Positions 44,210-56,970 of a DNA stretch of 64,000 nt are shown piece after piece (the first letter of the stretch is position 1; each line of letters opens with the position of its first letter). Under the pieces are notes generated by a model. That model saw only the letters and a program-made list of their open reading frames with translations, ran no database searches and had not been told where the DNA came from. Source of the DNA: Heliopora coerulea (lineage: Eukaryota; Cnidaria; Anthozoa; Scleralcyonacea; Helioporidae); the NCBI GenBank assembly GCA_030142905.1, contig JASJOG010000071.1:1515780-1579779 (forward strand). Direction: 5' to 3'. The translations under genes were made by a program, and so were the position numbers.

Positions 44210-46284
44210 AAGGAAAAATGTGTTTTTTGGAACCACAGAAATGACCTTCCTCGGTCACATATTCTCAGATCAAGGCGTAAAACCAGACCCAAAAAAAGAT
44301 CAGACTGATCACGAACATCCCAATACCAACCAACAAGTTGGACCTACAAAGATTTTTAGTTATGGTGACATATCTTAGAAAATTAATTCAGATCATTCAT
44401 CCAAGACAACATGTCTACGACAACTATTAGAGTCAAGCGCTGAATGGCAATGGACCGAGCATTAAGATAAAGCCCTTAAACAGCTCAAGAAAGAAAGATC
44501 ATCAAGCCCCACTCTTAAGTACTACGATCCTAATTTACAAACCATGATATCAGTTGATGCATCAAAGTATGACCTAGGAGCACTTCTACTGAAAAAGTAT
44601 GAATCATGGGCCCCAGTAGCATATGCCAACAGATCGCTGACTAAAACAGAACAAAACTACCCACAGATCGAAAAAGAGACTTTGGCAATCGTGTTTGGCA
44701 CTCAGCGATTCCACGATTACGTATACGGCAAACCTTTCGTTGTAGAACCCGATCATAAGCCTCTTCAACCCATCTTTTCAAAACCAATTGCAAGCGCCTC
44801 TCCATGAATCCAGAGATCCAGATTAAAACTCCAGAGATACGACATGACAATGCAGTATACCCCCGGAAAGAACTTACCCGTTGCAGACACTATCAAGAGC
44901 ATACCTACCTCGACTACCAGAAAATGAACTTAATTAAAGGGCCAAATTCACGTGATAATGTCCAATGTACCGATATGCCAAACAATGCTTAACAAATTTC
45001 AATGTGAAACTGAGAAAGACCAAGTCCTGCAGAAGCTAAGCAATGTCTTAAAAGATGGATGGCCAAACCACAAAGCCCAGCTTCCAGTTGAACTTACACC
45101 ATATTTTCCATTTAGACAGGAAATCACTGAAGCTAACGGAGTAATCATGAAAGAAGAATGACTGATAGTTCCCACGACCATGAGAATGGACATGAAAGAG
45201 AAAATACATGACGGACACATGGGAATCGACAAATGTAAATCTAGAGTTAGAGAAACATTGTTCTAGCCTGGGATGAACACGGAAATAATGGAGATGATTA
45301 AAGGATGCAGTGTATGCCAGGATTATAGAAAATACCAGCAGAAAGAGCCTCTGATGCCGCACAATCTTCCTAAGAAGCCTTGGGAGAAAGTAGCAACAGA
45401 TCAATTCACGTTTCAAAACAACGACTTTGTGATTGTCGTCGATTACTACTCCAATTATCCAGAAACAGCAAAGTTGGACAACACCTGCATCAAACAATTC
45501 ATTCAGAAACTGAAGTCAATATTCTCAAGACATGGCACACCACGCAAAGTAGTCTCTGATAACGGACCACAATACAGCAGTAAAGAGTTTAAAGAATTTA
45601 CCAGAAAATGGGACTTTATCCACACTAAATCGAGTCCAGAACACCCAAAGTCAAACGGAATGGCAGAACAAGCAGTTCAAACTATCAAACAGCTTCTCAA
45701 GAAAGCTAGTAAGAAGGAAGAAGACCCGTACATAGCAGTTCGAGCACATCGAGCATGCCCAGTTCCCAACGGAAGACCGTCGCCTGCTGAACGACTGTTT
45801 GGAAGAAAGATTCGAACAAGACTTCCATCATTTCAACAGTGCACCCAGACACCTAATGAGAACAACAAGTACCTCGAAAAGGAAACAACCTTGATGGAGA
45901 AGCAAAAAGAATATCACGACAGAACAACAAAGAAACATCCATCACTTAAAGAAGGATCAACGGTTCGAGTAAATAAAGACGGCTCACGGCCAGTCAAAGC
46001 AAGAGTGATTGAACAAGACCAACACTCCAGATCCTATAAAATCCAAACAGAAGTAGGCAGAGTGTTGAGACGAAATAGAAGAGATCTACTTCAAACAAAT
46101 GAACCATTCATACAAGCCAACGCAGAGATTGAGGTACCACTTGTAGAATGTCGCAATATGGAGAAAGAAATTCTAAAGAAACAAAACGGTACTCTAATAA
46201 CGAAAACAGATTCTGCAAAACAATCGACTACAATAACAACACGCTATTGACGGGTTAGTAAACCGCCTTACTATCATTATTGAA

Positions 46285-48334
46285 AGACATCATGATATAC
46301 TCATGCATATACACAAAGACCAAACTGATTCCATGTAGCATTATCCAGGACACTGTAATCCTGGCATCGTTAAGAAATTTGGGAATTGCAGTAGATCCCC
46401 ACATTGTTAAAGCTGCATGCTGTCGGTTATTTATCGAGATTGCACCTTTCAAACTTAGAGGATCACACTTTATCTGTTTTCAGTCACTTTCCAAATGCAA
46501 TACTTACAATCTGTATTGCAAGTATTTGTTACATTGCTGGGCCATGTTATGGTGCATCACAGGCATCATTATCACGTGGCCGTTCTGAATGTACTTTTAC
46601 TTCAATTTCTCAGCAGATAAATAGTAATCTAACATCCCAACCTATGCTACATTCTAGGGGTAGTTTTTGATGAATATCTTGTGGAAAATTTCCACCCCTT
46701 TTCACTAGGAAGTACAAAAGAAACTGATACAGCTTGTTGGATAACTGAGAAAGCCAAGAAGGTAGATGCCTGCTAGCATGAACTGCACTAATTTTAATGC
46801 ACATTTGTGCCACTGAAAAATTTGAATTCGTGACAGGAAAAGAATTAAAAATTTGAAATTTAAGGCTGCTAAGTTTCATCAGATTACCTTACAATAATTT
46901 TAAAAAAGGCCTGTTGGATTGCTCGGGATTGCTCAACACCTCTAGGATCGACTCATCAAGGTGTAAACTTCCCAATCTTTCTGGTGAAGAGATTGTTACA
47001 AACAAAGTTCTGTCACTTGGATTTATATTAGTAAAAAATCCTTCAAACCCATAAATATTAAGTGCATCAAAATTCAATAGTGTATCTAATATCATGATGT
47101 CAATCAACAGGACCTCTCACACAAGAGAGAGCTAAATTTGACTTTTCCTGCAGTTGGCAGTTATTTGCTTATTACTCTTATGGATTTGTCTCACTCTTTG
47201 ACAACGTATTTTCTGCTTGGTACTGGTTCCATGAAGTCTCTGACTTTTGCTGTCAATGCGTCTCAATGATAGCTTCATTAAAAAAGGTCCTGCGAGTTCA
47301 CATAGGTCCTGATATAGGTTCACAAGGTCCTGATATAGGCAAGGTCAGTACTAACTTTCAAAAACTGTCGCAATTACCTTGAGTAGAACTAAAAGTCCAT
47401 CGCGGCGGATCTTTCGAGGATGCGGACATTCTTTCATCCTGGCATACAACATATGGATGTCCGTATTATCGAATTTGTCATGTCATCCCAGAATTTAAGG
47501 TTAAACGCCCAGGGAGACCAGTGAACGACCCCATCTTGAAGTAATACCATTTATGAAAACTACAATGAAGCGAAGAGTTACAATGATGACAACGACGATG
47601 GACGAGGGAAGGCCTCGAGCTGGTGGACGACTTCGATGAATTTGCAGGCAAATAAAGAGTTCCTTGTTTGCGTTCAAGGGTAAGCAATTGTCGTCTGGTA
47701 GATGCACGAAAACAATAAATTCGTCATTCTTCATTTCTATTCGAGTGGCATACTTTGAGCAAATGTTTTCCTAAACAAGGTTTGAGTTTAATTTGACCAA
47801 CACTCTTTTCCTCTGCTCAGCTTCGTTCTCGCTGGCCATGAGGATAAAGAGAGGCCAAAATTATCCGCCCATATCAGCCATACACGTTCGAACCAGTTTT
47901 AGAGTTAAGAAAAGTACCACTTTACGTACTTTCGTATTTATGAGATAAGGACAACCTTGAAAGCTCTAGGACATCAAAACCCCTACGGAATAATAAATTT
48001 ATGTTGGCTTTTTCACACAGACAACGTTAAACATGAACTTGGACGTGAGCATTTCGTAAACTCCGATTCGAAAGCCGATATTTTTCTTGTTAAGGAACGC
48101 ATTACATATCCCCACGACAGATTTGAAGAAAAACTCATGTACTATCCGAATCAATTCGTTTTCTCTTTGAAAATGCAAAATTCGCGTTCATGGAAGGCTT
48201 TTTCTGAGGTATAGTTTTTCGCAGTGATATCCCATTAAATTCAGACACGTTGGTAAAATCGGGCAGTCTGATTGGTCCACCCCATTGATGTGAGCGAACG
48301 CACTGATTGGGTTATTACATTATCGGCCCTTGTT
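46285..48334 (-). mobile_element. Truncated Mutator-like long-TIR element (half copy)
   Basis: This is the reverse complement of 55,361-57,415 in block C. It ends at 48,334 with the TIR (GGCCCTTGTT) and is cut on its left at about 46,285, next to the end of the gypsy integrase frame. It lacks the opposite TIR. It carries the TIR-borne ORF at 47,957 and matching parts of the internal unknown gene (47,107-46,640). It interrupts the copia RT, which resumes at 48,335. Confidence 0.75.
47957..48214 (+). CDS. TIR-borne ORF of the long-TIR element (copy 1)
   Basis: An open frame of 85 codons starts at TTG. The protein reads KALGHQNPYGIINLCWLFHT, then DNVKHELGREHF, then DIFLVKERIT and YYPNQFVFSLKMQNSRSWKA ending FSEV. 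It is nearly identical to the frames at 55,480-55,737 (minus) and 58,748-59,017 (plus), which lie in the two TIRs of the full copy. All three are uninterrupted, while neighbouring sequence has indels. No family is recognised. It may be an exon of a host-derived or transposon gene, or simply an open frame within the TIR. Confidence 0.4.
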   Translation: MKALGHQNPYGIINLCWLFHTDNVKHELGREHFVNSDSKADIFLVKERITYPHDRFEEKLMYYPNQFVFSLKMQNSRSWKAFSEV

Positions 48335-50545
48335 CATCACCAAACTTTTGACTGAATCCTTGAGCTACCAGACATGCCATGTGTCTCTCAACTGTTACAT
48401 CTGCATTTTTTTTGACTTGAAATAACGACTTCCTAACAACTGCTTTCCGATCTTTAGGCAATTCCACCAAATCCTAAACTTCGTTTCATTTTGAAGCGAC
48501 GCCAGTTTTTTTTCCATCCCTTTTGTCCATTTGTCTTTTTGTGGACTTGCCAGAGCTCCTCTGACAGTTCTTGGCTTGTTATCATGACCGTTCTTTTCAC
48601 CAGTGGCCCACTCGCCATAGCAGTCAGGCGGTCTTTTATCTCCCTCCGGTCTATTCAGGGCTGCAGGCTCAGATGTCTCATCTACGATAGGCTCTTCGTT
48701 TGTTGAGAAATCAAGTTCCACGTTACTGTTTTTCTCCGGCTCTTGTTCTTTTGATACTTCCGCTTCATGGGATGATTCGTTGAACCTGACATCTTGACTG
48801 TGGAAGACCCTTCCATATTCTGGATTATAGAGACGATATCCTTTCGTTTAACTACCATGACCCAACACAATACATTTTCTTGCTATTTCATCGAGTTTCT
48901 GCCGTTCGTTCTTTGGCACATAGGCACGTGCTTCACATCCAAACACGCGTAGATCCTTTAGGTTAGGTTTCTGACCCATCCAGATCTCAAATGCAGTTTT
49001 TCCTTTCACTGCCATGGTGTGACTCCTGTTTCTGACATATACAGCAGTTGATAGTGTTTCTGGCCAGAGCTTACGCGGGAGCTTTGTATCAGCCAACGTG
49101 GACCTTATAGATTCAACCATGGTTCGGTTCATGCTTTCAGCCACGTCATTTTGTTCCATTGTCTTCGGCAAAGTAAGCTGGTGTTTCATCCCTTGTTTCT
49201 TTGGGTAATACTCGAACTCTGCTGAGATGTATTCGCTTCCGTTATCTGTACGCCAGACTCTGAGCTTTTTACCAGTGGATTTTTCAGCCAGGGCATTCCA
49301 CTACAGAAATTTCTTATACTTCATCTTTGCTTTTTAAGACAGAGAACCATACGTAGTGAGGGTGGTAATCGATGAACGTTAGGGAGTATATTCAGCTCTA
49401 CTAAGTGATCATGCTTTCATCTTGCCACTCACATCACTGGGAAACAAATCGAGTGGCCTTTTGGTACGTTCACTTCCGTTGACAGGGAACATCTTTCGAT
49501 GATGTTTTCCTTCAGTGCAGGATTCACAGAAGTCGATATCTTTGGATATGTAATAGTCATAGCCTTCGACCATCTGGGTATCATCTTCCAGCTTCTGAAA
49601 GTTTTGTACAGCAAAGTGACCATATCGTTCGTGTTAAATGACTTCCTCGCTTTCTTTGCTTGGATTTTCTGAAGTAGCATTTGCTTGATGGGATCTCGAA
49701 CTGTTCAGCAATACATTTTTCATATTCTAGTTTAAGAAGCAATTGACGTTCGATTTTCGTCCTGAGTGTGACATTCATATTCATTAAACTTGACAGATAT
49801 TTCAGACTTTGTTACTGTAGACACACCGATTAAGTTATAAGACAAGCTTGGAAAATACAGTACATCTTGTAATGTACACCTTTTTACCTTCTGGCTCTTT
49901 GGAGGCTCTATATCTGTTACCACAGCTTCACGAACAGTTGCTTGGACCACATATCCGTCTCCCAGTGTGACTTCTTGAGGCTTTTCTAAGTTATGTAATA
50001 TGACAAACAGGCTAGCATCATTGCACATGCGACAGGTTGCTCGAGAGTCCATGATCCATGTGTTCATTCCTTCATTGTAACTCAGTGCATGTTTAGCCAT
50101 CCACCCCACTTCGTCACTGTCTGAGCTGTTGTCTGTACATTGCATTTCAGCCACATTATAAGCCCGTTGCTTGTTATCAAGATTTTGATTAAATTTTTGG
50201 TCAAAATCAACCTTTTGTGTGTTCAGCTCTCTATAGTTACTTTTAATATTGCCAATCTTTCCAGAATGACACTTTGGACATTTACCTCTTCATTGTTGCT
50301 TGACAATCATGGCTTTCACTTCATTATTTGTTTCAGAACCACTTAGTTCCTTCAGCGTTTGCTCCTAGTGCAACAAATGCTCTGTGATGATTTCCACCTT
50401 CGACACGTCCATATTTTCCTTGAGGGCCATTACCAGCATATCATACGAATCAGGAAAACTTGCTAACAGGTGAGCCAATCGTTCCTCCTCCTGAACAGGG
50501 TCATCGATAACTGACAATCGAACAAAGATTTCTGTCATCTTGGCG

Positions 50546-50983
50546 CAGTGGCTTAGCCAGAGGAGGGGCTGGGGAGCGGTTTCCCCCCCCAAGTCGCCTC
50601 GCTGGGCTGTTTGTCGGAAAATTTCTGTCCTCAGTCGGAAAATTGGGGTTGTCGGGAAAGCTAATGGTTCAAAAGAAATTAACTGTCTAAAAATTGTAAT
50701 TTAATTGCAATTCAAGTCAAACACTTAGTAAAATTCTAATAATGACTCTGATGACTCGATATCCGCATTACTCGCACTATTTACATCATTTGCCATTTGC
50801 AAATTCTCGCTATTTTGACAGATGACATTCGCCAGCTACTTGCGCATAATCCCCGTCGCCTGTCGGCTGTTTCTCGATGAAATATGAAGCTACGAGCATC
50901 ACTGGAATTATCACTGATTTGTGGCCATTGTCAGAAAATTTGAATGTGAGCCGACCCAATAAAAAGTCCCAGCTACACCACTG
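50546..50983. mobile_element. 438-bp non-autonomous hAT in copia gag
   Basis: TIRs are CAGTGGCTTAGCCAG at the left and CCCAGCTACACCACTG at the right, giving hAT-type CAGTGG ends. It is flanked by a perfect 8-bp duplication, TCTTGGCG (50,538-50,545 and 50,984-50,991). Removing it rejoins the copia gag reading on the minus strand. No ORF is present. Confidence 0.85.
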
Positions 50984-51422
50984 TCTTGGCGTGTTTTTGA
51001 ATTTAGTCTCCGTCTTCCAACCCCAATGAGTAGAGTTTACCATGGAATTCCAACTTGTTTGCCCACGTTTTTTTTAAATTCATCTGCTAGCTTCTTTCAG
51101 GCCACAGAAGGGTCTTGTTGATCTCCAAGGAGGTACAGGAACGAAGGTTCCAGAGATAAGACTATGTTTGCCAGAGCACGACTTTTCCTTACCACGAATT
51201 TGACGTACTATTCAGCTTCTTCTTCACTCGGAGCCCCTTCAGTCTTGGTCATAATGCCCCAAAGGCCATGTCTCATCGGTAGCATTCGACACTGTACTTT
51301 CCAAGTAGGTTAATTAATGCCATTCAATGGAATTATGCTCACCGTTATCGCCTCCGAGTTAGAAGCCATCACACTTCTCTCGAATTTGACATTACAACTG
51401 CTTCTTGAATTTGAATGCCGCC

Positions 51423-51435
51423 AGGGCCTATAACC
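51423..51435 (-). promoter_or_regulatory. Copia primer-binding site (initiator tRNA-Met half)
   Basis: Directly inside the LTR, the minus strand reads GGTTATAGGCCCTGG. It resembles the GGTTATGGGCCCAG complement to the anticodon region of initiator tRNA-Met that copia-type elements use, with two differences. It lies between the LTR end (ACA) and the gag start. Confidence 0.6.
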
Positions 51436-51593
51436 TGTTAAGAGTCTAATACACGCAGCAAAGATTTTATTATACAAATATATGTACAAACAAAACAAGG
51501 AAACAAAATAGAACAACGTTAAAACATGTCCGATGGTCACTGAAAAAATGAAGCGATTTTTACAGTCCAAATATGGCGTGTCGTTTGACTACA
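51436..51593 (-). repeat. Copia 5' LTR
   Basis: On the minus strand it runs TGTAGTCAAACGACACG ... GACTCTTAACA, 158 bases with TG...CA ends. An AATAAA-like signal (ATAATAAAATC) lies about 35 bases before the end. Identification rests on the primer-binding site next to it; there is no second LTR in the window to compare. Confidence 0.55.
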
Positions 51594-52065
51594 ATACATA
51601 ATACTAATTTAACATAAAACTTAGAGTGTACCCCAAGCATTTATTTATTTATACGATACTTGAGATTAATTAGTAATTAATTATGATTTTTAGATGAGTA
51701 CGAGTTTCACAGTCAAAGACCTGCTAATGCAGTATACTCATCGATGATTGTTGAGAAGGTGAGTGGGTGGCCGCTCTACTGTCCCACATAAACCAGAAAT
51801 CCGAAACATTTTTTGGTTTTCCGCAAATGAATGCAATGGGTCTCTCAACGTGTGTAGAGTACCCCTAACTGATACTTTATTACCAGATTGCCTGTTGAGA
51901 GTTGGACCCCAATCCGAAGTGCTTCGGAAGCCCTTTTGGCCATACAGTGTTGCAGCAGACCAAATTGATAAGGTGAAACAAAGAGTGTATGAAAATTGTG
52001 TAGTATTTGGTGGATTTTTTATTAGTGTACACAAGGTAAGGCAACTTTAATTTTCATATCATCTT

Positions 52066-54185
52066 ATGAAAGCACTTCTAATACGATTCCCTCAAACAAT
52101 ACAAGAAGGGGTACAGAGGAATTTTCAAGAATCACGGTATGGTTTTCATTCATGGTTACAGTACTCTCAAAGCAGAGATGTAGCTTACTGTTTGCCAGCC
52201 GCCACTTTGCCCTACCAAGTGCACCTGGGTCAACATTCACCTTCACAGGTTACCCCAACTGGGAAAAAGTCTTATACAAAACTGATGGGTTTGCTTCGCA
52301 GGCAAAATCAGAATGTCATGGGCATGCAAAGGTGGTCTGGAAATGAGCATAAGATGATATTTAGCAACACCTCTTTATTAGAGATGACGAGTGAAGGTCA
52401 CAGGAAGAAGAAACAACAGAACCAACAGTACATGAAGACCATTGCAAAGGTTCTGTTAACTGCAGCACAAAATATTGCTCAAAGAGGACACTGGAAACCA
52501 AACCTGTCAAAGAGTAATGGAAACTTTCTGGAAATATTACAGCTACTTGTAAAACATAATCCATTAATCGAGAGGAAGATGACAGAACGTCAGAGCGCCA
52601 AGTGTACTAGCAACACCATTTAAAACGAAGTTCTGTAGTGCTTAGCAGATAAGGTACAAAGACAGATCATTCGTGAAGTAAAAGAGGGTGAACAGTTTTC
52701 TATCATGGCAGATGAGACCAAAGACATAAAGAAGACAGAACAACTGTCTGTCCTCCTAAGGTACTACTACAATAGGACAATCCACTTTAAGTTTTTAAAG
52801 TTTTTTGAAGCTGATCGATTGGATGATGAAGGCTTAGCTGAGAAAATAACTCAGTGCTTGTAAAGATGTGGAATGAAATACAAACTATACCTAGTTGGTC
52901 AAGGATATGATGGCACTGTAGTAATGAATGGAAGTCATTGAGTAGTATCAAATCATATTAAGACTGTCGCAAAATACGTTTTCTATGTTCACGGTCATGG
53001 ACATTGTATAAACCTAGTCATTATAGATGTAGTAAAATCAATCCCAGAGGATGAAGATTTTTTTCATTTGCCCCGGAGATTGTATGTGATTATTTCTGGC
53101 TCTTATGTACACCAAAACTGGCTTAAAATACAAATCTAAATGTATGGGGGCGTGCAATGAGAACTTCAAAGGTTAAGTGACACACGGTGGGTCCGTAGGT
53201 GCTTTGCTTACAAGACTATCGTGGATCGACTGGCAACCGTAATTCGTGTGCTTCATCAGATTTCTAACCAAAAGAATCCTGAAAGAGTCGATGATACCTA
53301 AGGTTTACTTCCTCAGTTTGGCATCAAATTCTTTGGCCTTCTTGCAATCTTCTGAAAGATTCTTGGTGACACAAAGGCACTCTCACACATGCTCCAATCG
53401 CCGACAATTGATCTTACCAGAGCTATTGACGTTGTGAATGCCGTGTGAGAATCTTTTGAGCTCTATCATGATGACTGTTGCTTCGATGGCATTTTTTCAG
53501 ACGTAATTTCTACTGTCCATAGTTGCAATATTTCTTCTACGCAAAGGATCGCGACAAGAATTCCCCCTCAGAACACGCCACTTGAACAATCGGTGGTAAT
53601 TCTACATTTGTTACTTGTATAGATTTAGCTAACAAGGATGAATTCAAAACCCACATTTTCTATTCTATCTTTGACTCCATGACCGGAGAAATTGAGCGGC
53701 AGTTATCGACATCCAACTGCCACAACATGAATTGAATCCATGCATTGAGTCCCAGTAGTGTCCATTTTCTGGACAAAATAGCCGTGCAGCTACAAGCAGG
53801 GGGATATGAAACAGATCTACAGGACTTCAGTCACGAGCTAAACCAGGCAAAGAGAATCTTGGAACTAAAGGTCAAGCGTAGCATGGAAAAGTCCTCTAGT
53901 TTACTTTAGTTTACAAGATTTTTGAAACAAGATTTTCGAACAAGTTTTCAGTGAACTTTTTCGGCTGCACGAGATTGCAATTACAATATCTGTAATCAAT
54001 GTTGCTTGTGAACGCAGTTTCTCCACGTTAAAGATTGTAAAGACTTCTTTGCCTTCCACAGTGACAGGCAACAGTAATCTCAGCATTCTAAGCATTGAGT
54101 CTGAACGTACAATGTCCCTGCATATGGAAATATTTGTGAGAATTTTTGTAAGCCAAAACAAGAATGGAAGAATTCAGTTGGTATA
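52066..54185 (+). pseudogene. hAT transposase remnant (DUF4371-like), copy C
   Basis: Visible in order: QESRYGFHSWLQYSQSRDVA then, in the next frame, RHFALPSAPGSTFTFTGYPN and TDGFASQAKSECHGHAKVVW. This is the TTF/BED-like zinc-finger entry of DUF4371-type hAT proteins, with a frameshift in it. Then come NFLEILQLLVKHNPLIERKM (near 52,520-52,580), FSIMADETKDIKKTEQLSV (near 52,700), GYDGTVVMNGSH, and the C-terminal VACERSFSTLKIV (near 54,001-54,040). At least eight stops or shifts separate the pieces. A right TIR-like end (reverse complement CAGAAGCGTCTCCAACA) lies at 54,269-54,285. Confidence 0.85.
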
Positions 54186-55479
54186 ATTATATGCTTCAAC
54201 TGAATAATTACGCTCCCCTGATGTAAAGGTTTTTCCCCTTTCAGCACATTCCTAAAATAAAAGTAAAATGTTGGAGACGCTTCTGGTGAATACCGTTTAT
54301 AGACTTTTGGTGAGGTTAGACTTACCGTTTTTCAGGTGGTCAACCTTCAGCTGACTATTCTACATCTTTAGTAAAGCTCCTGAATGTATTCCAGAGAAGA
54401 AAATTGCACAAACCTGTGACGTACTCGAGCTAGTTGGATAAACCAGTTATGTACTCGATGTCAACTTTTTTTGGTTCACAGGATTGAAAAACTACTCTAT
54501 AAGGTTCACTGTCGTTGAGTCATGTTTTCTTAACCTCAAACCAATATTGAAGTGTTAAACGCTCACAAAATCCATCTTACAAACTTTAAAGTTTTAAGAA
54601 TAATTATCCTCTTGAGCTTCTGTTACACAGGAAAACGGTGAAATACATGATTATTGAACTGTCTTAGTTTTCTTCCTCAGCAATTTAGACATGTTTAGAA
54701 AGAAACATTAGCTCCATCGAAGTCTCTTTCAACTGTAAGGTTGCCTGGCTACTTTCAATAAAAAGGAAATTGCATGGGGATGGCGGACATGTCGTCTCAC
54801 CCGATTGTTGTAAAAAGCTACTGCATCATCTTTTTCACATCAACTACAGTCCCCACTTCTGTTTTCATATTTTTCAACTTTATGTGAAAGCTTACGGTAA
54901 GTATGGCCAAGAGATCCATTCTATAAAACTGATAGAAAATTGCAAAAGCTGGATTTGAAAAACCACCCTTCGCCTGACATATAAGGAGACTAAAACAGAT
55001 TATCCATTTGATTTCCCATTCTAGCAAACTCATGAGATTAACTCTGCCTCCTGTCTTTTTTCCCCCTAAATTAATACCACAATTTAAAAAAATAAATAAA
55101 CGAATGATGAAAAAGAGAAAAGTTATCCATGCTAAATATAGGCGAAAATACGTTCCTTATGCTTTCCCATAAGTTCGCCTCTAACTACTCAGGAATTTTT
55201 GAGGGTAAACCGTTTACTCTAAACCTAAAATTGACTTCTTCAAGGCTGTGATTCAAATTTCCCGCTTTTTAGGTTTGGCAGGTAATACGACAATCTTCGT
55301 CTTGCCGCATATCTCCGAGTTAAGGTCTTCGGAATGCAGTCGCGTTGAGTGGCCAACTGTAACAAGGGCAGAAGATCTTATAAGCCAATCAGCACGTTTC
55401 TTTACATCGATGGGTGGACCAATCAAACTGCTCCATTTTACGAACATGTCTGAATTTACTGGGACATCACTGCGAAAAA

Positions 55480-55737
55480 CTATACCTCAGAAAAAGCCTT
55501 CCATGAACGCGAATTTTGCATTTTCAAAGAGAAAACGAACTGATTCGGATAGTATATGAGTTTTTCTTCAAATCTGTCCTGCGGATTTGTAATGCGTTCC
55601 TTAACAAGAAAAATATCGACTTTCGAATCCGGAGTTACGAAATGCTCACGACCGAGTTCATGTTTAACGTTGTCTGTGTGAAAAAGCCAACATAAATTTA
55701 TTATTCCGTAGGGGTTTTGATATCCTAGAGCTTTCAA
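55480..55737 (-). CDS. TIR-borne ORF of the long-TIR element (left TIR)
   Basis: It is the left-arm version of the ORF described at 47,957, reading outward to the element's left end. Its 85 codons are open (KALGYQNPYGIINLCWLFHT ... RSWKAFSEV). The start is TTG in this frame and an upstream ATG is lacking, unlike the right arm. Function unknown. Confidence 0.4.
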   Translation of the reverse strand: MKALGYQNPYGIINLCWLFHTDNVKHELGREHFVTPDSKVDIFLVKERITNPQDRFEEKLIYYPNQFVFSLKMQNSRSWKAFSEV

Positions 55738-56379
55738 GGCTCTCCTTATCTCAAATTGGAAAGTACGTAAAGTGGTGCTTTTCTTAGCTATAAAACTGGT
55801 TCGAACACCTAGAGTTGGTATCTGGCTGATATCGGAGGATAATTTTGGTGTATCCTCGTGGCCTGCGGAACGAAGCTTAGCAGAGGAAAAGAGTGTTGGT
55901 CAAATTAAACTCAAACCTTGTTTAGGAGAACATTTGCTCAAAGAATGCCACTCGAATAGAAATGAAGAATGACGAATTTATTGTTTTCGTGCATCTACCC
56001 GACGACAATTGCGTACTCTTGAACGCAAACAAGAAACTCTTTATTCGCCTGCAAATTCATCGAAGTCGTCCACCAGCTCGAGACCTTTCCTCGTCCATAG
56101 TCGTTGTCATCGTTGTCACTCTTCTCTTCATTGTAGTTTTTATAAATGGTATTACTTCAAGATGGGGTCGTTCACTGGTCTCCCTAGGCGTTTAACCTTA
56201 AATTCTGGGATAACATGGCAAATTCGATAATACTGACATACATACGTTGCATGCCAGGATGAAAGAATGTCCGCATCCTCGAAAGATCCGCCGCGATGGA
56301 CTTTTAGTTCTACTCAAGGTAATTGCGACAGTTTTTGAAATTTAGTACTGATCTTGCCCACACCCACTGGTGAGCTTCC

Positions 56380-56970
56380 AGGGCCTTTTTTAATGAAGCT
56401 ATCATTTAGACGCACTAACAGCAAAAGTCAGAGACTTCGTGAAACCAGTACCAAGCAGAAAATGCGTTGTCAAAGAGTGAAAAAAATCCATTAGAGTAAT
56501 AAGCAAATAACTGTAAACTCCAGGCAAACTCAACTCCAGTTCTCTTTAGTGTGAGAGGTCGGTTGATTGACATCATGATATTAGATACATTTTTGAATTT
56601 TGATATTTATGGGTTTGAATGGTTTTTGTCTGATATATATCCATGTGGCAGAACTTTGTTTGTAACAATTTCTTTACCAGAAAGATTGGGAGGTTTACAC
56701 CTTGATGAGTCGATCCTGGAGGTGTTGAGCAATTCTGAGCAATTCAACAGTCCCTTTTTAAAATTATTGTCAGATAATCTGAAGAAACTTAGCAGCCTTA
56801 AATTTCAAATTTTTAATTCTTTTCCTGCTATGAATTCAATCTTTTCAGTAGCACAAATGTCCATAAAAATTAGTGCGGTTCATGGTAGCAGGAATTCACC
56901 TCCTTGGTCTTCTCAGTTATCCAACCAGCTCTTTCAGTTTTTTTTTGCACTTCCTAGTGAAAAGGGGTAG
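56380..56970 (+). pseudogene. Unknown internal gene of the long-TIR element
   Basis: A basic stretch (LMKLSFRRTNSKSQRLRETS, then TKQKMRCQRVKK) at about 56,386-56,480 is followed, in another frame, by an open segment at 56,551-56,970 (LIDIMILDTFLNFDIYGFEW, ERLGGLHLDESILEVLSNSE, LKLLSDNLKKLSSLKFQIFN). The truncated copy has the same readings on its minus strand (47,323-47,132 and 47,107-46,640). Similarity of the predicted protein between the copies supports former coding. No known transposase motif could be assigned; introns are possible. Confidence 0.4.

Larger units (their letters stand above)
42553..46250 (+). pseudogene. Ty3/gypsy pol, degenerate, 5' truncated
   Basis: Domains appear in order. 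The first is an aspartic-protease-like segment with DIGTQANVIPHSLF (about 42,583-42,625; the usual D-S/T-G is disturbed). RT is at 43,040-43,510 (WVNSRVIIEKPNGKLRICLD, LDASIGYWQIK, ANVQDDIIIRG with the DD active site). The RT end is at 44,215-44,290 (EMTFLGHIFSDQGVKPD), and RNase H at 44,500-44,780 (ISVDASKYDLGALL). The integrase comprises a zinc-finger-like HDGHMGIDKC near 45,210, CSVCQDYRKYQQK, then a 325-codon open frame (45,273-46,250) with the DDE core: DQFTF, SDNGPQYSS, and SKSNGMAEQ-like. A 693-bp insertion splits the RT. Several stops occur. No LTRs were found. Confidence 0.85.
48335..51593 (-). pseudogene. Ty1/copia retrotransposon, reverse strand, 3' truncated
   Basis: Reading leftwards, the LTR is at 51,593-51,436, followed by the primer-binding site and gag from ATG 51,369 (MASNSEAITVSIIPLNGIN). 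Gag continues near 51,270-51,000 and, past a small hAT, at 50,520-50,365 (EERLAHLLASFPDSYDMLVM). Protease lies near 50,095-49,770 (TWIMDSRATCRMC, LQDVLYFPSLSYNLIGVS). The integrase core at 49,189-48,848 reads MKHQLTLPKTMEQNDVAESM, NRTMVESIRSTL and LKDLRVFGCEARAYVP. The RT start at 48,600-48,340 has KDKWTKGMEKKLASLQN and a VERHMACLVAQGFSQK-like end in shifted frames. It is cut by the long-TIR element at 48,334. Frames are broken; no 3' LTR is seen. Confidence 0.8.

Noticed and set aside
44154..44378. 74-codon frame starting MSDSMAF as a separate protein
   Set aside because: It starts inside the right arm of the palindrome and runs into the resumed gypsy RT, so it is an insertion-gypsy chimera.
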